DNA of 64,000 bases, from NCBI RefSeq assembly GCF_027409185.1, contig NC_084469.1:102115835-102179834 (forward strand), written 5' to 3'. The DNA comes from Cynocephalus volans. Taxonomy: Eukaryota > Chordata > Mammalia > Dermoptera > Cynocephalidae. Made by a program: the position numbers and the translations under genes. Below are positions 42,250 through 54,604 of the stretch, one piece after another (position 1 is the first letter of the stretch; the number at the start of each line of letters is the position of its first letter). The notes beneath the pieces were generated by a model, which worked only from the letters and a program-made list of their open reading frames with translations, searched no databases and was not told the DNA's origin.

Positions 42250-42665
42250 AAAGATGTTAAACTTATGTGTCATTAATAAATGTGTAAAACTAATCTCCCT
42301 GGAGAACGTTATCAATGTACTGCCATACCTGTGATACTGGAAAAAGGTGGATACAATGAAGATGTTCTCTGCAAAGACTGTGTGTGATGACAAAGTTGCT
42401 GAGGTATCACAGACAGAGGCAGCCTGGAGATGGTGTACTGTGCAAGGGGGGAGGGGCAGGGGAGAACATATGTGTATGTAGGTGTATTGTGTCCCCTCAG
42501 GGGTGAAGGCACACTGTGGCTGAGAGGGTGTTGAAACAGGCACCGAACAGAACATGTCAGCCAAATTACGAGCAAAATATTTACCACTTGTTTACTGAAC
42601 AGAATCAGTAATTGTAAAATTGAGTATTGGATATGGGGCCTCAACGGATGAAGCCACAGCACTGC
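42250..42665 (-). pseudogene. ERV3 reverse-transcriptase remnant
   Basis: RT-like pieces: QYT...RLP, then CHH, and a catalytic-box relic YIDN in place of YIDD. They are spread over two frames (42247-42564 and 42312-42662). Confidence 0.55.
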
Positions 42666-42779
42666 GGCTGCAGTTATCTACTATGAGGCTCTGTCTACCT
42701 ATCGATCATCTCTCTCTACCTATTTATTTTCAGAATTAAGAACAGGTAACACTGGCCTGTGAAACAGAGAAGTAATGGG

Positions 42780-43160
42780 GCTGATCAACCTTTTATTTAT
42801 TAGCTTTTACATAAATTTTAAACCCTGAAGGCCCTATTTTAATATACATTGGACCATATGAGTATTAGCTATTTTAACTAGTATCCTTGGGGTCCTACAG
42901 AGCAAGCAAATTTGTAAGTCCCAAACACTTATGTAACTTTAAATTTGAGCCCCCGTATTGAAGTCCACAAATTGTTGTCAACTGGTACATTTCAGCAAAT
43001 ATTAAAGTTGTTAGAACCTATGTTGTACAGGCACAAAAGCCAGTCAGTGCACTTTTTAATCTTCTGTTATATATAAACTTATTACCTAAATTTTGGATTC
43101 TGAATTGGATCAAATCATGGAACTTTGTTTTGAGTTGTTATTTATTATTTATACATACAG
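42780..43160. other. Unassigned AT-rich sequence
   Basis: No gene or named repeat is seen. Confidence 0.4.
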
Positions 43161-43177
43161 AAAATTTATCTTATGCT

Positions 43178-43530
43178 ATAGTCCAAATGTTTGTTCCTTC
43201 CAAAGCTCACGTGGGAGCTTGATTCCCAGTGTGGCAGTGTTGAAAGGTGGGTTCTTTAAAAGGTGACTGGATTGTGAAGACTATGCTCTCATGAATGGAT
43301 TAATCCATTCATAGAGTAATACATTAACGGTTTAATGGGTTATCCAGAGTATGGACTGGTGGCTCTATAAGGAGAGCAAGTGAGCATGTTACCAACCAGC
43401 CCTTGCCCAGCCCTCATTATGGGATCCCTGCATTGCCACGGGACTCTGTACAGTGTCCACCAAGAAGAAAGCCCTTACCAGGTGTGCCCTCTGAACGCCA
43501 GACTTCCCAACCTCCAAAATATTAAGAAGT
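43178..43530 (+). repeat. MaLR/MLT-type LTR
   Basis: 'tatagtccaaatgtttgttcc' through 'gaatggattaatccattcat' and 'gccacgggactctgtacag' follows the family order. The 3' end is lost. Confidence 0.65.
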
Positions 43531-44880
43531 AAATTTTATTCTCTTTTATCTTTCCCCTTGGACTTGTAGCCTCCCAAAGTGGCAGTCTTCTTCCCCCTTT
43601 TCCTGCTTTTTGTTTTTGCTTCTTCTAGGCTTTTAGTGACCTGCCTAGATTTTTAATTTCTGTTTCTGGCAGAGAAGAGGAAAAGAGGGAAGGCGCCAGG
43701 GGTCAGGGGCCTCCTGGCAACCTGTCCCTGGGATAATCAGTCTCCCTTCTCCTTTTCTTATTTTCATATCCGAAATCTTTCAAATAGACTGTTATCTCTG
43801 GGCAGCTAAGTTTTTCCTCTCTCTTCGGATAATTAACTGACAAATTCCTGGTAGTCCAGAGCAGCCCAAATCAGACTCCCTCTCTAGAGGGTCCCAATCA
43901 ACCTCGGAGGAGCTGGGGTCTACATCCAGGAGAGTACAGGGACCTCAACTTTGTCTTTTAAGTTCTTTATTTTGTGACAGCTTAATTTTAAGCAGGAGAC
44001 TCATAGCACGGCAATAGGTAGGTAGCAGCACTTAAAACAGCACAAGCACATTAACCAGATCTGTAACCTCAAATGAGTTGACATCCTCAGGCGTCTTAGT
44101 GGGAGAGAGATCAAAGTGCTCTTGCCCCCACCCCTTTTTTCACATGGACCCATTGGTTTCCATGGATGTGACCTGCCATAACCCAAGGGGCTTGGGGAAC
44201 AAAGAGCAACAACAGCAAGGGGTGTAGCAGAGAAGTGTCCATTGCCACAGCAGTATGGAGGACTCCAAAGGAGGGGTGACACCTAGAAGAAGAATGAATT
44301 AACTCTTTCTCCCAAGTGCCATTCAAGGACACACTGCACAGTGCAGGTGGGATCACCTACATGTACTGCAGCCCACCAAGCCCTCAGCTTTCCAAGTCAC
44401 TACTCAGCGCAACCATACGACAGAAGAACTCCACTTCTATCAGCAGGGTCCTTTCTCAAATCACAATCACTAAGTATGCACTGAGAAGTACCCATTCATG
44501 TGGGTCAGTGGGTCGGGAGCCCAGGGAACGAGAGCATAATTATCCCCCTCTTGCTGGGATCACAACTGATATTCAGTATCCTGGGGTGTGTTATTGGGAT
44601 TGGCACTGAACTTTAGGATCAAGAATCTTAGCAGCACTCAGAAGGGTCAACACAAAGCAGGACATAGCAGCAGGCATGAACACCAACAAGAGCCTCCGTA
44701 AATGGTAGAGCCCAAGTGGGGTAGCCAGTTAGTAAACCATTGACAGTTAAAGTGCATTTCTGAGAAATTTTCCACCCCAATTTACAATGATCCCACCCTC
44801 ACTGGCAATTGTGTCATAAACAGAGCAAAAATTTATAAATTGTGTTATAAATAAGTCCCCCTTCTGGGATCTTTCAGGGT
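43531..44880. other. Probable ERV3 5' internal region, unassigned
   Basis: It lies between the RT remnant and the second LTR-like copy, where gag would be expected on the minus strand. I see no zinc knuckle or capsid motif, so gag is not claimed. Confidence 0.35.
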
Positions 44881-44884
44881 CATG

Positions 44885-45290
44885 CCAACAAAGTCATGAA
44901 AATCACACTCACAGACACATATGAAATTGAAGGATTTATTATACTCCTAGGTCCTAGAGAAGAGGGAGGTACTCCATGCCACGCTGGGGGCCATGCTGGA
45001 AGGGAAGCGGGGAGCAGGCTCTACTAAGCAAGTAGGAGCCGGGAGACAGTGAGGACTCCGAGCAAGTGCCCTTACAGGGGTCTGCAGGGAGTACGCAAGA
45101 AAAAGGCAAGAGGGGATTTCATTAATGGGTTTGAAAGTCATTAGATCACAGTCAGAAGAGGGCAAGAAAGGGAACTTGTAGCAGAGACCAGCCTTATCTC
45201 AACCTTATACACCTGGTGGCCTGACTAGAGTGACCAGTCTATTTGTTGGGATGTTGAAGCATCAAGAAAATTTACAACATAGTCAGGAAC
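44885..45290 (-). repeat. LTR-like sequence, second copy (ERV3)
   Basis: Homologous to 38895-39280. It could be the 5' LTR of the same element, or the 3' LTR of a second one, because open frames at 45272-45695 follow on its upstream side. Confidence 0.55.
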
Positions 45291-45295
45291 GAGAG

Positions 45296-46280
45296 TGAGA
45301 AACTTAGATGGGGAACACGTGGTTGGACCCAGATGAACATCACAATCTTAAACCCCAACACCTTCTGAGCTTCCCATACCAGAGAAGTAGTTTGTCCTTT
45401 GGTTTCTGAGAAAAGCCAGCTGCTTGAAAATGCTGTGATAAATCCACTCGAGCCAGATACCAGACACCAGATACCCCCTGCTGTTGCCAGTAGAGTCATA
45501 ACTAGTGCAAAATCCAGGGGCAAAGTTATACAACATAATGAAAGAGGAAAAAGGTTGCCACACAAAATGATTCCTATGCTGATAATATGTATCAGACGAA
45601 ATCCAGGGAACATATAATGAAATGGATTCTAAGGATAGTAGACCAAAGAGTGTAGAAGATAACACCCAAACGACCAAATTCATACATGGGGACACTTACT
45701 AGACATTCCGGATTTCATGTATAAGCTCATGGACCCGGGTACAACTAATAGCAAGTTTAGTTTAAAGACTGAAACTCAGACTCAAAGGTGACCTACAGTT
45801 AATGAGGCTGATGTGCCAAAGCTTGCCCAGTATAGTGTTAAGAAGAGAATCCTAGAGTCATAGGAAGGTTGCACTGAATTTCTCATGTGTGATCTGCAGA
45901 GTCCCCCTTCTGCAACCCAGGGTGAGGGCCCAGAAGACACACTCTTCACAAAGTATTCAGAAATAAATTCGTAAAGGGAGTACCTCCATCCTTGAAAGCT
46001 CTGTGGTTATTCTCCTTTATAAGCCAGGTATGACTGTAGGGGAGACAACCATTGAGATGAGTTCCCCGACATCAATGTGGATGATGAGAACCCAGGGTGG
46101 CAGAAATCACATGGGTAGCATGTAACCATCAAAGACAAGGAGGCCACGTCATCTATCATAGGCAGAGCAAATGTACCAGTAATCAGAATAATCTGGCCTG
46201 CAGAGCACTGGTGGTGACAAACTGTTTAATGTCCCCAGGAATGAAATAGAAAAGCAGCTTACTAGAACAAAGATCAACAA
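45296..46280. other. Unassigned, possibly retroviral
   Basis: Overlapping minus-strand frames of 113 and 115 codons (45272-45695) are hydrophobic but show no motif I can name. The rest holds no gene. Confidence 0.3.
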
Positions 46281-46282
46281 GC

Positions 46283-46360
46283 CCCGCTCTACCTCTAACA
46301 CCAATGTCATGAGTTCAGATCCCCATACTGGTCAACTGCCAAAAAAACAACAAAAATTTC
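46283..46360 (+). mobile_element. CYN monomer, 5'-truncated
   Basis: 'taacaccaatgtcatgagttcagatcccc' plus A-rich tail. Confidence 0.75.
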
Positions 46361-46789
46361 TGCTCTAAAATGACATATGTTAAGCATTTTGAGCCATATG
46401 GTAACTGTTGCAAATACTCAACTGTGCCCTTATAATGTGAAGTCACAGACAATATGTAAACTAATGAACATGGCTGTGTTCCAAGAAAACTTTATTTACA
46501 AAAACAGGTTTAGTATCAGATGCATCCCATAGGCCATAGTTTGCCAAACTGTATACTAGAAAATAGCTCCGTCTGTGGAACAAGTTTGGTGGCCAAAAAC
46601 CTGACTTAAGTCACCAGAGGGTAGAATCACAGCCTCTCATCCAATTTCCAGACCTAGATAACACATTACTTGGTCCCATACAGAAGTCCCGTGGATCTTG
46701 GAGAATTACTGTAGACCACAAGCTTTTATCAATTCTCCTGTTCTCTGCTAAAACACAGTCTTCAGGAAAGGGGATTCAAAGGTGTACGG

Positions 46790-46985
46790 TGGCTACTATA
46801 TGGCCTAGCAATTCCACTTGAAGGTAAATACCCAAAATAATGAAAACGTGTCCACACAAACTCCTGTGCATTAATGTTCATAGCAACATTATTCGTAATA
46901 ACCAAAACGTGGAAACACCCCAATTATCCATCAATTGATGAATGGATAAACAAGGTGTGATAAGCCATCTTAAAAAAAATGAAAA
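46790..46985 (+). mobile_element. L1 ORF2 3' fragment
   Basis: 'ctagcaattccacttgaagg...gttcatagcaacattattcgtaataaccaaaac' is typical L1 text. Confidence 0.8.
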
Positions 46986-47274
46986 TGCAAAATAGAACTT
47001 CACAAAAGAGATGTGTAAGTGATCATCTGTCTGCAGTAAGACATAAAAAATTGGTTTCTCATAGCAGAGTAGTCTCAGGGTAGTTATACTTCTCACATGC
47101 TGCCAATGGAAACTGCCAGTCCTCTAACAGGCTAGGGATTGAGACAATGTTACTTCACTGTATTTTTTGGTCAGAGCAGTCACAGGCCAGCCCAGATTCA
47201 AGGGTGTGCAGAAATAGTCACCACCTGGGCTCAGTCAAGCAAACACCATGGGAAGTTGGCCACTATCACATAAA

Positions 47275-48810
47275 AAAGGACAAACTGACTAATGGAACAG
47301 AATAGAGAGCCCAGAAATAAACCCACACATTTACAGCCAACTGATTTTCAACAATGGTGCCAAAGTTATACACTGGGGAAAGAAGAGCCTCTTCAATAAA
47401 TGATGATGGGAAAACTGGACATCCACATGCAGAAGACTGAAACTAGACTGCTATCTCTCACCTTTCACAAAAATCAACTCAAAATGGATTAAAGACCTAA
47501 ATTTAAGACCTGAAACTATGAAACTACTAGAAGAAAATGTTGGGAAAATGCTATATGAAATGGGATTGGGAATGGGCAGTTTTTTGTTTTTTGTTTTTTT
47601 TAACAAGACTACAAAGGCACAAATTAAAGCAAAAGTAGACAAATGTGACTACATCAAACTAAAAAGCTGCTGCACAGCCAAAGGGCACAACAAAGTGAGG
47701 AGACAACCTATAGAATGGGAAAAAGTATTTGCAAACTACACATCAGACAAGGGGCTAATAACCAGAATATATAAAAAACTCAACAAGTCAATAGCAAAAA
47801 AAGAGACAAATAACCCAATTTAAAAACAGGCAAAAGCCTTCTCCCGTGGCTCACCTGGGAGAGCGTGGGTCTGATAACACCAAGTCAAGGGTTAAGATCC
47901 CCTTACTGGTCATCTTTTAACAGAAAAAAAAAAAAAAAACAGGCAAAAGACCTGAACAGACATTTCTCAAAAAAGACATACAAAAGGCCAATAGGCACAT
48001 GAATAAAATGCTCAACATCACTAATCACTAGGGAAATGAAAATTAAATGAGACATTATCTCACTGCAGTTAGAATGGCTATTATGAAAATGACAGAAAAT
48101 AACAAACGCTGCCAATGCAGAGAAAAGAGAACTCTCCTATACTGTTGGTGGGAATGCAAACTGGTACAACCACTGTAGAAAACAGTACACGTTCCTCAGA
48201 GAACTAAAAATAGAATGACCTTAGGACCCATCAATCCCACTTCTGGGTATATACCCAAAGGAAATGAAATGACTATATTGAAGACACATGCACTCCCATG
48301 TTCATTGCAACACTATTCACAACAGCCAAGAGATGGAATCAACCTAAATGCCCTTCAATGGATGAAAGGATAAAAAAAAACCTTGGTACATTATATACAC
48401 AATGGAATACTATTCAGCTATAAAAAAAAAAAAAAAAATGAAATCCTGTCATTTACAGCAACGTGGATGGAACTGGAGACCATTATGTTAGGTGAAATAA
48501 GCTAGGCACAGAAAGACAAATATCACCTGATCTCACTCATACATAGGATGTAAAAAAAAAAAGTGGTTCTCACTTACTGGGCCTGCCGCCAAAAAAAAAG
48601 TGGTTCTCATAGAAGTAGAGATTAGAATTGTGGTTACCAGAGGTCAGGAGAGGAGCGAGGCAGTGGGGAGGAGAAGTGGTGAAATAACCGGCACAAAGCT
48701 ATGTTACCTACCCTAAATGAATCAATGCACACTATATTCATGCATTGAAACAACCCACTTTACCCCACAAATATGTACAAATCAATGTTAAAATGAGAAA
48801 AAAAAACAAA
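47275..48810 (+). mobile_element. L1 ORF2 3' end and 3' UTR
   Basis: Long collinear L1 match from 'acagaatagagagcccagaaataaac' to 'acaaatatgtacaaatcaatg', with a partly open frame at 47518-47823. The SINE at 47836-47937 interrupts it. 5'-truncated. Confidence 0.88.
47836..47937 (+). mobile_element. Internally deleted CYN dimer in L1
   Basis: The first-monomer head ('cccgtggctcacctgggagagc') is fused to the second-monomer end ('aagtcaagggttaagatcccc'). It is flanked by aaaacaggcaaaag direct repeats. Confidence 0.88.
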
Positions 48811-48897
48811 GTTGGCCACTATCAGAAAATTTCAGGGGACATTATTGGGACATTAGTGGTCTGAGTCACGAAAGCAGAAAAGAAAATACAATTTGGG

Positions 48898-48995
48898 ATG
48901 GCTGGTTGCTCAGTTGGTTGAAGTGTGGCACTAATAACACCAAGGTCCAGGGTTTGATCCCTATACTGACCAGTCATCAGAAAAAAACAACAACC
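48898..48995 (+). mobile_element. CYN monomer SINE
   Basis: tRNA-Ile-like unit with an A/CAA-rich tail that received the next SINE. Confidence 0.85.
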
Positions 48996-49175
48996 GGGCC
49001 GGCCCGTGGCTCACTCGGGAGAGTGCGGTGCTGATAACACCAAGGCCCCGGGTTCGGATCCCATATAGGGACGGCCGGTTCACTCACTGGCTGAGCATGG
49101 TGCTGACAACACCAAGTCAAGGGTTAAGATCCCCTTACCGGTCATCAAAAAAAAAAAAAAAAAGAAAGAAAGAAA
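48996..49175 (+). mobile_element. CYN dimer SINE nested in the tail of another CYN
   Basis: Full dimer with poly-A/GAAA tail. 'aaaaaacaacaacc' occurs on both sides. Confidence 0.92.
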
Positions 49176-49209
49176 AGAAAAAAACAACAACCAAAAACAA
49201 ACAAACAAA

Positions 49210-50840
49210 CAAAAAAATATATAATTTAATCTCAATACTTCTGTTCTCACTTCATCGCATGGTTTCTGTTGTTTAGGTCTTTTAAACCCTTCAATGTTTG
49301 CCATTCTTTACTTCAAACACTGTGTGGCACAGAACAGTGGGGTTAATAAGAAATCTAAGATCCACTGAAGCCTTAATTTTTGGTGCAGAAAGAGCTCGCC
49401 TCTACGTGAACACTTATAAAAATGCTAACTCCCCAAGGCATACCTGGCTTCCCCTCCAGGTTTTCCGCATCTTACCACTGGTCTCCTTGACCTGTTTTAA
49501 AACTCCTTCTTTTCCTATCTTTTTATTTTTTTTATCATTTGCTCCCACTTTCCCCATCTTCTGCCTCTATTTAAATTCAAGGACTGATTTAGACTCTGTA
49601 TTTCTGTTGCTTATGATTTTCTGCCATATAGTTACTTTTTTATCTCAGCTTAGTTATACTAAACAAGTGTCTGTGTTGTACCAATATGGCGCTGCACATT
49701 TGCTAGGCCTTGGAGATACCGAAATTATAAAACAATTACTGCTTACAGTATTTTACAATTTTAGCAGTGTTAAGCAAAAATTATAGAAGGTCATTGTTCT
49801 CAACTAAAGTCCTGTCATGCTAAAGTTCCACATCACCAAACCTAAACTATCAGAAAAGAGAGATCACAGCCAATTTCCCTAACAGGCTGGTTTCAATCTC
49901 TAATTGGCATGATAATGAAGTTCTCTTCGCTTTAATCTTTACACAAAAGGATAACCTGAAGTAACCTGATGTTAACTAATCAGTTATTTTTCTATTGTTC
50001 TGTCGCCCTGGCCCCACATTATAAGGAAAGTAACATTGAAATGACCAATCTGCTTTTTGTTCTTTGTTTCCGCTTTCTTCTGCCCTTTTTGTCTATAAAG
50101 CCAAAGTCCTCTCCTGGACTCACTGGAACATTCATTCTGTTTTATGAATAGACAAATCACACAAATGTGTCCAGAAATTGATGGTGAAGGGTGAAGGTGG
50201 AAATGGATCCACTGACAAAATTCTTGCTTCCAATCCCATCAACTTAGAGCACTGCACGTTTGGAGACCTTAGTCCCTAAAGAGGAGTACTTCCCCCAGGG
50301 GCACAGTTGTAGTCCCAATACACTGGAAAGTGAGAATTCCTGTTGGCCGTTTTGGGCATCTTATATCACTAAACTAAGAGGGAAAAAAAGAGGGTGGTTA
50401 ATCTACTGGCTGGAATAACAGATCACAGTTACCCAAGGGAAAGTGTGTTACTGATACACAATTGAGGCAGGGAGGACCAAGTCTAAGATATTCCAGTACT
50501 TTCAAGCTGCATAGTAAAGGTAAATGGAAAATTACAACTGAAAAAGGCTTACGTCCTTGAGGAATGAAGATTTGGGTGACTTCACCAGTAGAAACCCACA
50601 GCAGCTGAGGATGTGGCTGAGTGCAAGAGAAAGAGGCAACTGGTCACTGAAGGAGTAAACCAGGTGCATAAACTACCACCTGAAGACCAATGACAGAAAC
50701 AAACACTGTAGTCGCTTTCCATATTTAGTTGTATAAACTAACCATTTACTTCTATCTCCTTTCCATGTTTATTTCACATACAAGTTATTGAGAATAAATT
50801 TATGTTTTAGATTTTAGGTAACAGAATATTCAGGGAGAAA
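49210..50840. other. Intergenic/intronic sequence with possible LTR remnants
   Basis: No recognised gene. The stretch 49860-50155 has LTR-like features (TATA-like 'tctataaagcc'), family unknown. The 162-codon frame at 49298-49786 has no known domain and lies in pyrimidine-rich sequence. Confidence 0.35.
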
Positions 50841-51061
50841 GTGACTCAGTTTGAGAACTTAATATCGCCTGTGAGGGGGACTATGCACCTTCTCACTCTG
50901 AAAGGGCAAGAACTTCTCCCCTGTACCTTGTCAGGTAGAAACAGAGAGCTGTGTTATCATTATGAGAAAATTCAAATGTGTAGAGGGGTATATATGGATG
51001 GTGAGCAACCAATCACAGACTGTGCCAGTTTTCATTTTATTCACTTTGGCTGCAAATTCAC

Positions 51062-51157
51062 TTTATTTTTTGGTGGCTGGCTGGTACAGGGATCCGAATC
51101 CTGACCTTGGTGTTATCAGCACCGTGCCACAACCAACTGAGCTACCTGGCCACCCCT
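51062..51157 (-). mobile_element. CYN monomer SINE
   Basis: Flanked by tgcaaattcact duplications (51053 and 51158). Confidence 0.9.
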
Positions 51158-51169
51158 GCAAATTCACTT

Positions 51170-51630
51170 TCAATACCTGCTATGGAATAAAAGACTAGAT
51201 TCTTTAAGCATTTACCTTTTACATGGAACAAATTAAGCTTTGTCAGCAGATGGGGCACTAGACAGATGATGGGTAAATGGTATAGGGGTGATGACATCTT
51301 GTGTTGCTCAGCCCATGCCATATGCCTATAACACTCAGTCCTTAGGCCATCTCAGAAACCTATCCATTCACCACGTTTACGTCACACCCACAACATGGAC
51401 ACTGAATACTCAGTGGCTTTAATTTAAGTTTGAAATAGATTCAAATCACTCCCTTGCTAATAACATTTCAGAAGATTCCCACAGCCTTAGAATATAATCC
51501 AGAGTACGTCATTCCCCTTGTTCTAACCCTGATCTCCAATTTACCTCGCACCCCTCTCTCTCTCCCTGCTTTGCTTCAGCTAACTCCCTTCCCTGAGTTC
51601 AAGAAATATGCGAAGAAATATATGAAGCCG
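51170..51630. other. Unassigned non-coding sequence
   Basis: No gene or named repeat is seen. Confidence 0.4.
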
Positions 51631-51632
51631 TG

Positions 51633-51738
51633 GGGCTGTCCATCTGGCTCAGTTGGTTAGAGCAAGCTGTTATAATACCAAGGTCAAGGGTTCAGATCCC
51701 CATACCAGCTAGCAACAAAGAAAAGAAAAGAAATAATA
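51633..51738 (+). mobile_element. CYN monomer SINE
   Basis: 'ggctcagttggttagagcaagctgttataataccaagg' type sequence with AAAAG tail. Confidence 0.85.
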
Positions 51739-51739
51739 T

Positions 51740-52900
51740 ACTAAATATTCTGGGATTTCGCTCAGGATATTACCTTAACTGAAATGTTCTTTCCTACTGT
51801 ACACCTCCTCACTCTAGTTCAGAGACCTAACTAGTTAAATCCTACTTGTGCTTTCACTCTCAATTTAAGTATCAATTCCTCCCAGTATGTCCCAGTCCCT
51901 ATTATTAATGCATTCTTAAATCCATATAACAAACTAGCAAATACTCATTTAAAATCTGTCCTCCTAGACAGACTGTTAAGTGCCACGGTGAGAGCACTTG
52001 TTTGGATAGTCATTGTTTCCCTAACCACTGGCAGAAAGCCACTAAATTTAAGGAATTTAATGATGATTTGTGAATTGTCATACAATATCCATTCCCCACA
52101 AAAATGTTATAGTATAACTAAGCACAAATAGAAGGCATGCAAAAACAGAATTACAAAGCAAAAATTACATAACACTCAAATAAAATGTCTCCCCTCACTA
52201 AAACATTAACCAAAACACTGCACTGTATATTTGAGTATTCTTACTAACCATGATCATAGACAGGGTATTGATACTCTTTCTGAAAACAAGTGTCTTGTAC
52301 TTAAAACTGAAACTTATTTTTCTGCAGAATAATTTCTGAACAAGGTTAACAAAAGTTGATTCAGAAACTGCCAAATAGTACAAGATCTGGAGAAGGCAAA
52401 AAATTTAATATATGGCAAAATTACATGTACATTTGCTCTTTGACCCTGACATCCAACCTTAAAAGCCTAAGCTGAAAATGCACCTCCACATGTGAAAAAA
52501 ACACATAGAGAAGTTTATTTGCTGCAGGTTACTCAGTATGCTAAAAACAAATGAGTAGAAAGGTTGCTGGGGGACAATATATTGCAAATTACTTCCTTAT
52601 TCAAAAGGGAAAGTCTACTTTTAAAACAGAGTGCTCTGCTGATCACTACCTTAAGCAAGTATCAAACTCAGTACCACTAACAGAGGGACAATAAAAATGT
52701 ACATATTCCTGATAAAGTGCCATTGGAAGTACACATTATCACCTACAAAATATTTTGCAAATGATGTGTTGCAGCTTCCAGACTAGGTGTTGGAAAATCA
52801 TGGCTCACAGGCCTGTTTTCGTAAATAACGGTTTTAAGAGAACAAAGCCATGCCCATTGGTTTACTACATTCTATGACTGCTTGCCCACTATAAAGAGAG
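51740..52900. other. Unassigned AT-rich sequence
   Basis: No gene is seen. It is presumed upstream intron of locus 2. Confidence 0.4.
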
Positions 52901-52929
52901 CAGATTAATTCCAGACTTTATTGACCACA

Positions 52930-53930
52930 AAGCAAAGGACTTTCTATCTGAACATTTTCAGACAAAACGTGTACTAACCTCTCCTCTGAACACAATTATC
53001 ACTTTACAGGAAACACAAGAAATAGAGGAATTATTTAAACATATCATGACAATACAATCAGAAACACTACAACATGTCACTTTCTAAAACAATATGTGGG
53101 CTCTGCAGAAAGTGAACTTAATGGAAGAAAAACAGCAACTACAGTTGGAACAAAGAGATTGAAATAGGTAAACAAATGCAATGCAGAAAGCTCGAATGGA
53201 TCTTAGATCCCAGAACACCCCAAATCGTGTTTTGGAACAACGAAGAGAATTTCGTTTTTGTTAGAGTAGATACTGCATGATGTTATTGTTTTTTATTCCC
53301 TTGGTTGCCTAGTAGTATTTTGCTTTTGGTAGGACAATATCCTTAACTCTCAGAAATGTATTAAAGGTCAAATATCACGTCTACTATGTATTTTCAATTT
53401 ACTATCAAATAATTCACTGTAAAATATATTTATCATCTGGGGAGAGAGCAAACATACAAAGTGGTAAAAATTGGTGAATCTATTATAACGGGTAGTGGAT
53501 GTTCCAGTCACCAACACATTTAAGGTTTTTCAAAATGAAAATGTGGGGGAAAGTACGCTTAGTCCAACAATCCTGTTAATGGCAAATTCAATTACTCTAG
53601 GACTAGTGTCATAAAGCCTCCATTCTTTCTTCCTGGAGGACCTTGTTTTTAAGCCGCATGGGGATGTACTTCAGATAAAGAGAACGGCTAAGTATTCTCA
53701 GTTTTCTTTAATGGAAAGACTTGCGACCCACGAACGTTTATATTCACATACAGAACTATGCACGTCCTGGACACCTAAGAAAGTACCTTTATATTTCTAC
53801 CTCAAAGTAACGGTCAAAAATAAAATATGACACACAAAGCCAGATTCTCAGATGAAATATTCATTTGCATAAGAAAAGGAAAGAAAATTTTAAAAAGGAA
53901 AGGAAGAGGCCCTTCTAGAACCAACTCTGC
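52930..53930. repeat. Paralogous copy of the 25.8-26.85 kb promoter-proximal segment
   Basis: Nearly collinear with 25780-26850: 'aaagccagattctcagatgaaatattcatttgcataa' type phrases occur in both just downstream of the CpG islands. This is evidence of tandem gene duplication. Confidence 0.75.
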
Positions 53931-54560
53931 TCCAGAGCTCACCAGAACTCTCAGGAATCGCCAAGTCCTAGAAGCGGGAGGACTCCAGGGACGGAGTCAA
54001 GGTGACTCGAACGGCGGAAATTCTCTCTCCCTGCTGAATAAAATCACAAAGGTTACTCTGGAGACCTTTGAAAAGGAGACCCCAGAGCATGAAAACACCC
54101 CGCGGAGGCGCCACTTCCACTCCCGACCCGGCTCCTGGTGGGGATGAAGGCTCGAGAGGCGTCTCGGACGTGGCCGCGCCGGAAGGACCCGCGGCCCCCG
54201 CGGCCGCCAGCGGAGCGGGCCAGGCCTCTCTAGGGAGGCTCCTCGGTGGCCCAGGTCACACCTGTCCTTCAACATCCCCCTTCTCCCCCAAGCTGTTCCC
54301 TTCACGAAAAACTCACAAAGGCCCTGTGAACCCACGAAGAGAAAGGCGAAAGAGCTCCCGGACGCACTAAGTCTGCATCGGCAAAGAGGACGGCGTGCCG
54401 CTGACGTCACTTCCGCTTCCTCCCTCCTGCCGGGCGGGGCTCCAGAGTCTGCGCAGTTCTGGGGCTAGAGGCAGAAACCACCCAGGGTGCAGGGCGGAGT
54501 ACAGAACCCGGCCTCTGGGCGTGGCTGCGGGCAGAGGGCCGGGCCAAAGCGTTGTGCAAC
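53930..54560 (-). promoter_or_regulatory. CpG island promoter of locus 2
   Basis: Paralogous to 26860-27560. It contains tgacgtca at 54402-54409 followed by cttccgct. Minus-strand transcription from here would have to run about 18 kb to the first coding exon of locus 2 near 35.7 kb. Exon 1 was not pinned down. Confidence 0.72.
54402..54416 (-). promoter_or_regulatory. CRE plus ETS-type core in CpG island 2
   Basis: tgacgtcacttccgc, the same 15-mer as at 27299-27313. Confidence 0.7.
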
Positions 54561-54604
54561 TAGAATTGATAACTATGTTGCCATGTTAGTATATCCAGTT
54601 TGCG

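Noticed and set aside
48996..49175. tRNA-Ile gene-like A and B boxes (also in every CYN copy)
   Set aside because: They are SINE heads with poly-A tails and target duplications; no intact cloverleaf was seen.
49298..49786. 162-codon + strand open frame, the longest non-ZNF, non-repeat frame
   Set aside because: No domain, pyrimidine-rich, Phe/Leu-rich composition typical of chance frames; no splice or promoter context.
53997..54410. 137-codon frame and several others in the CpG islands
   Set aside because: GC-rich sequence lacks stops by composition; no homology between the frames of the two islands at protein level.
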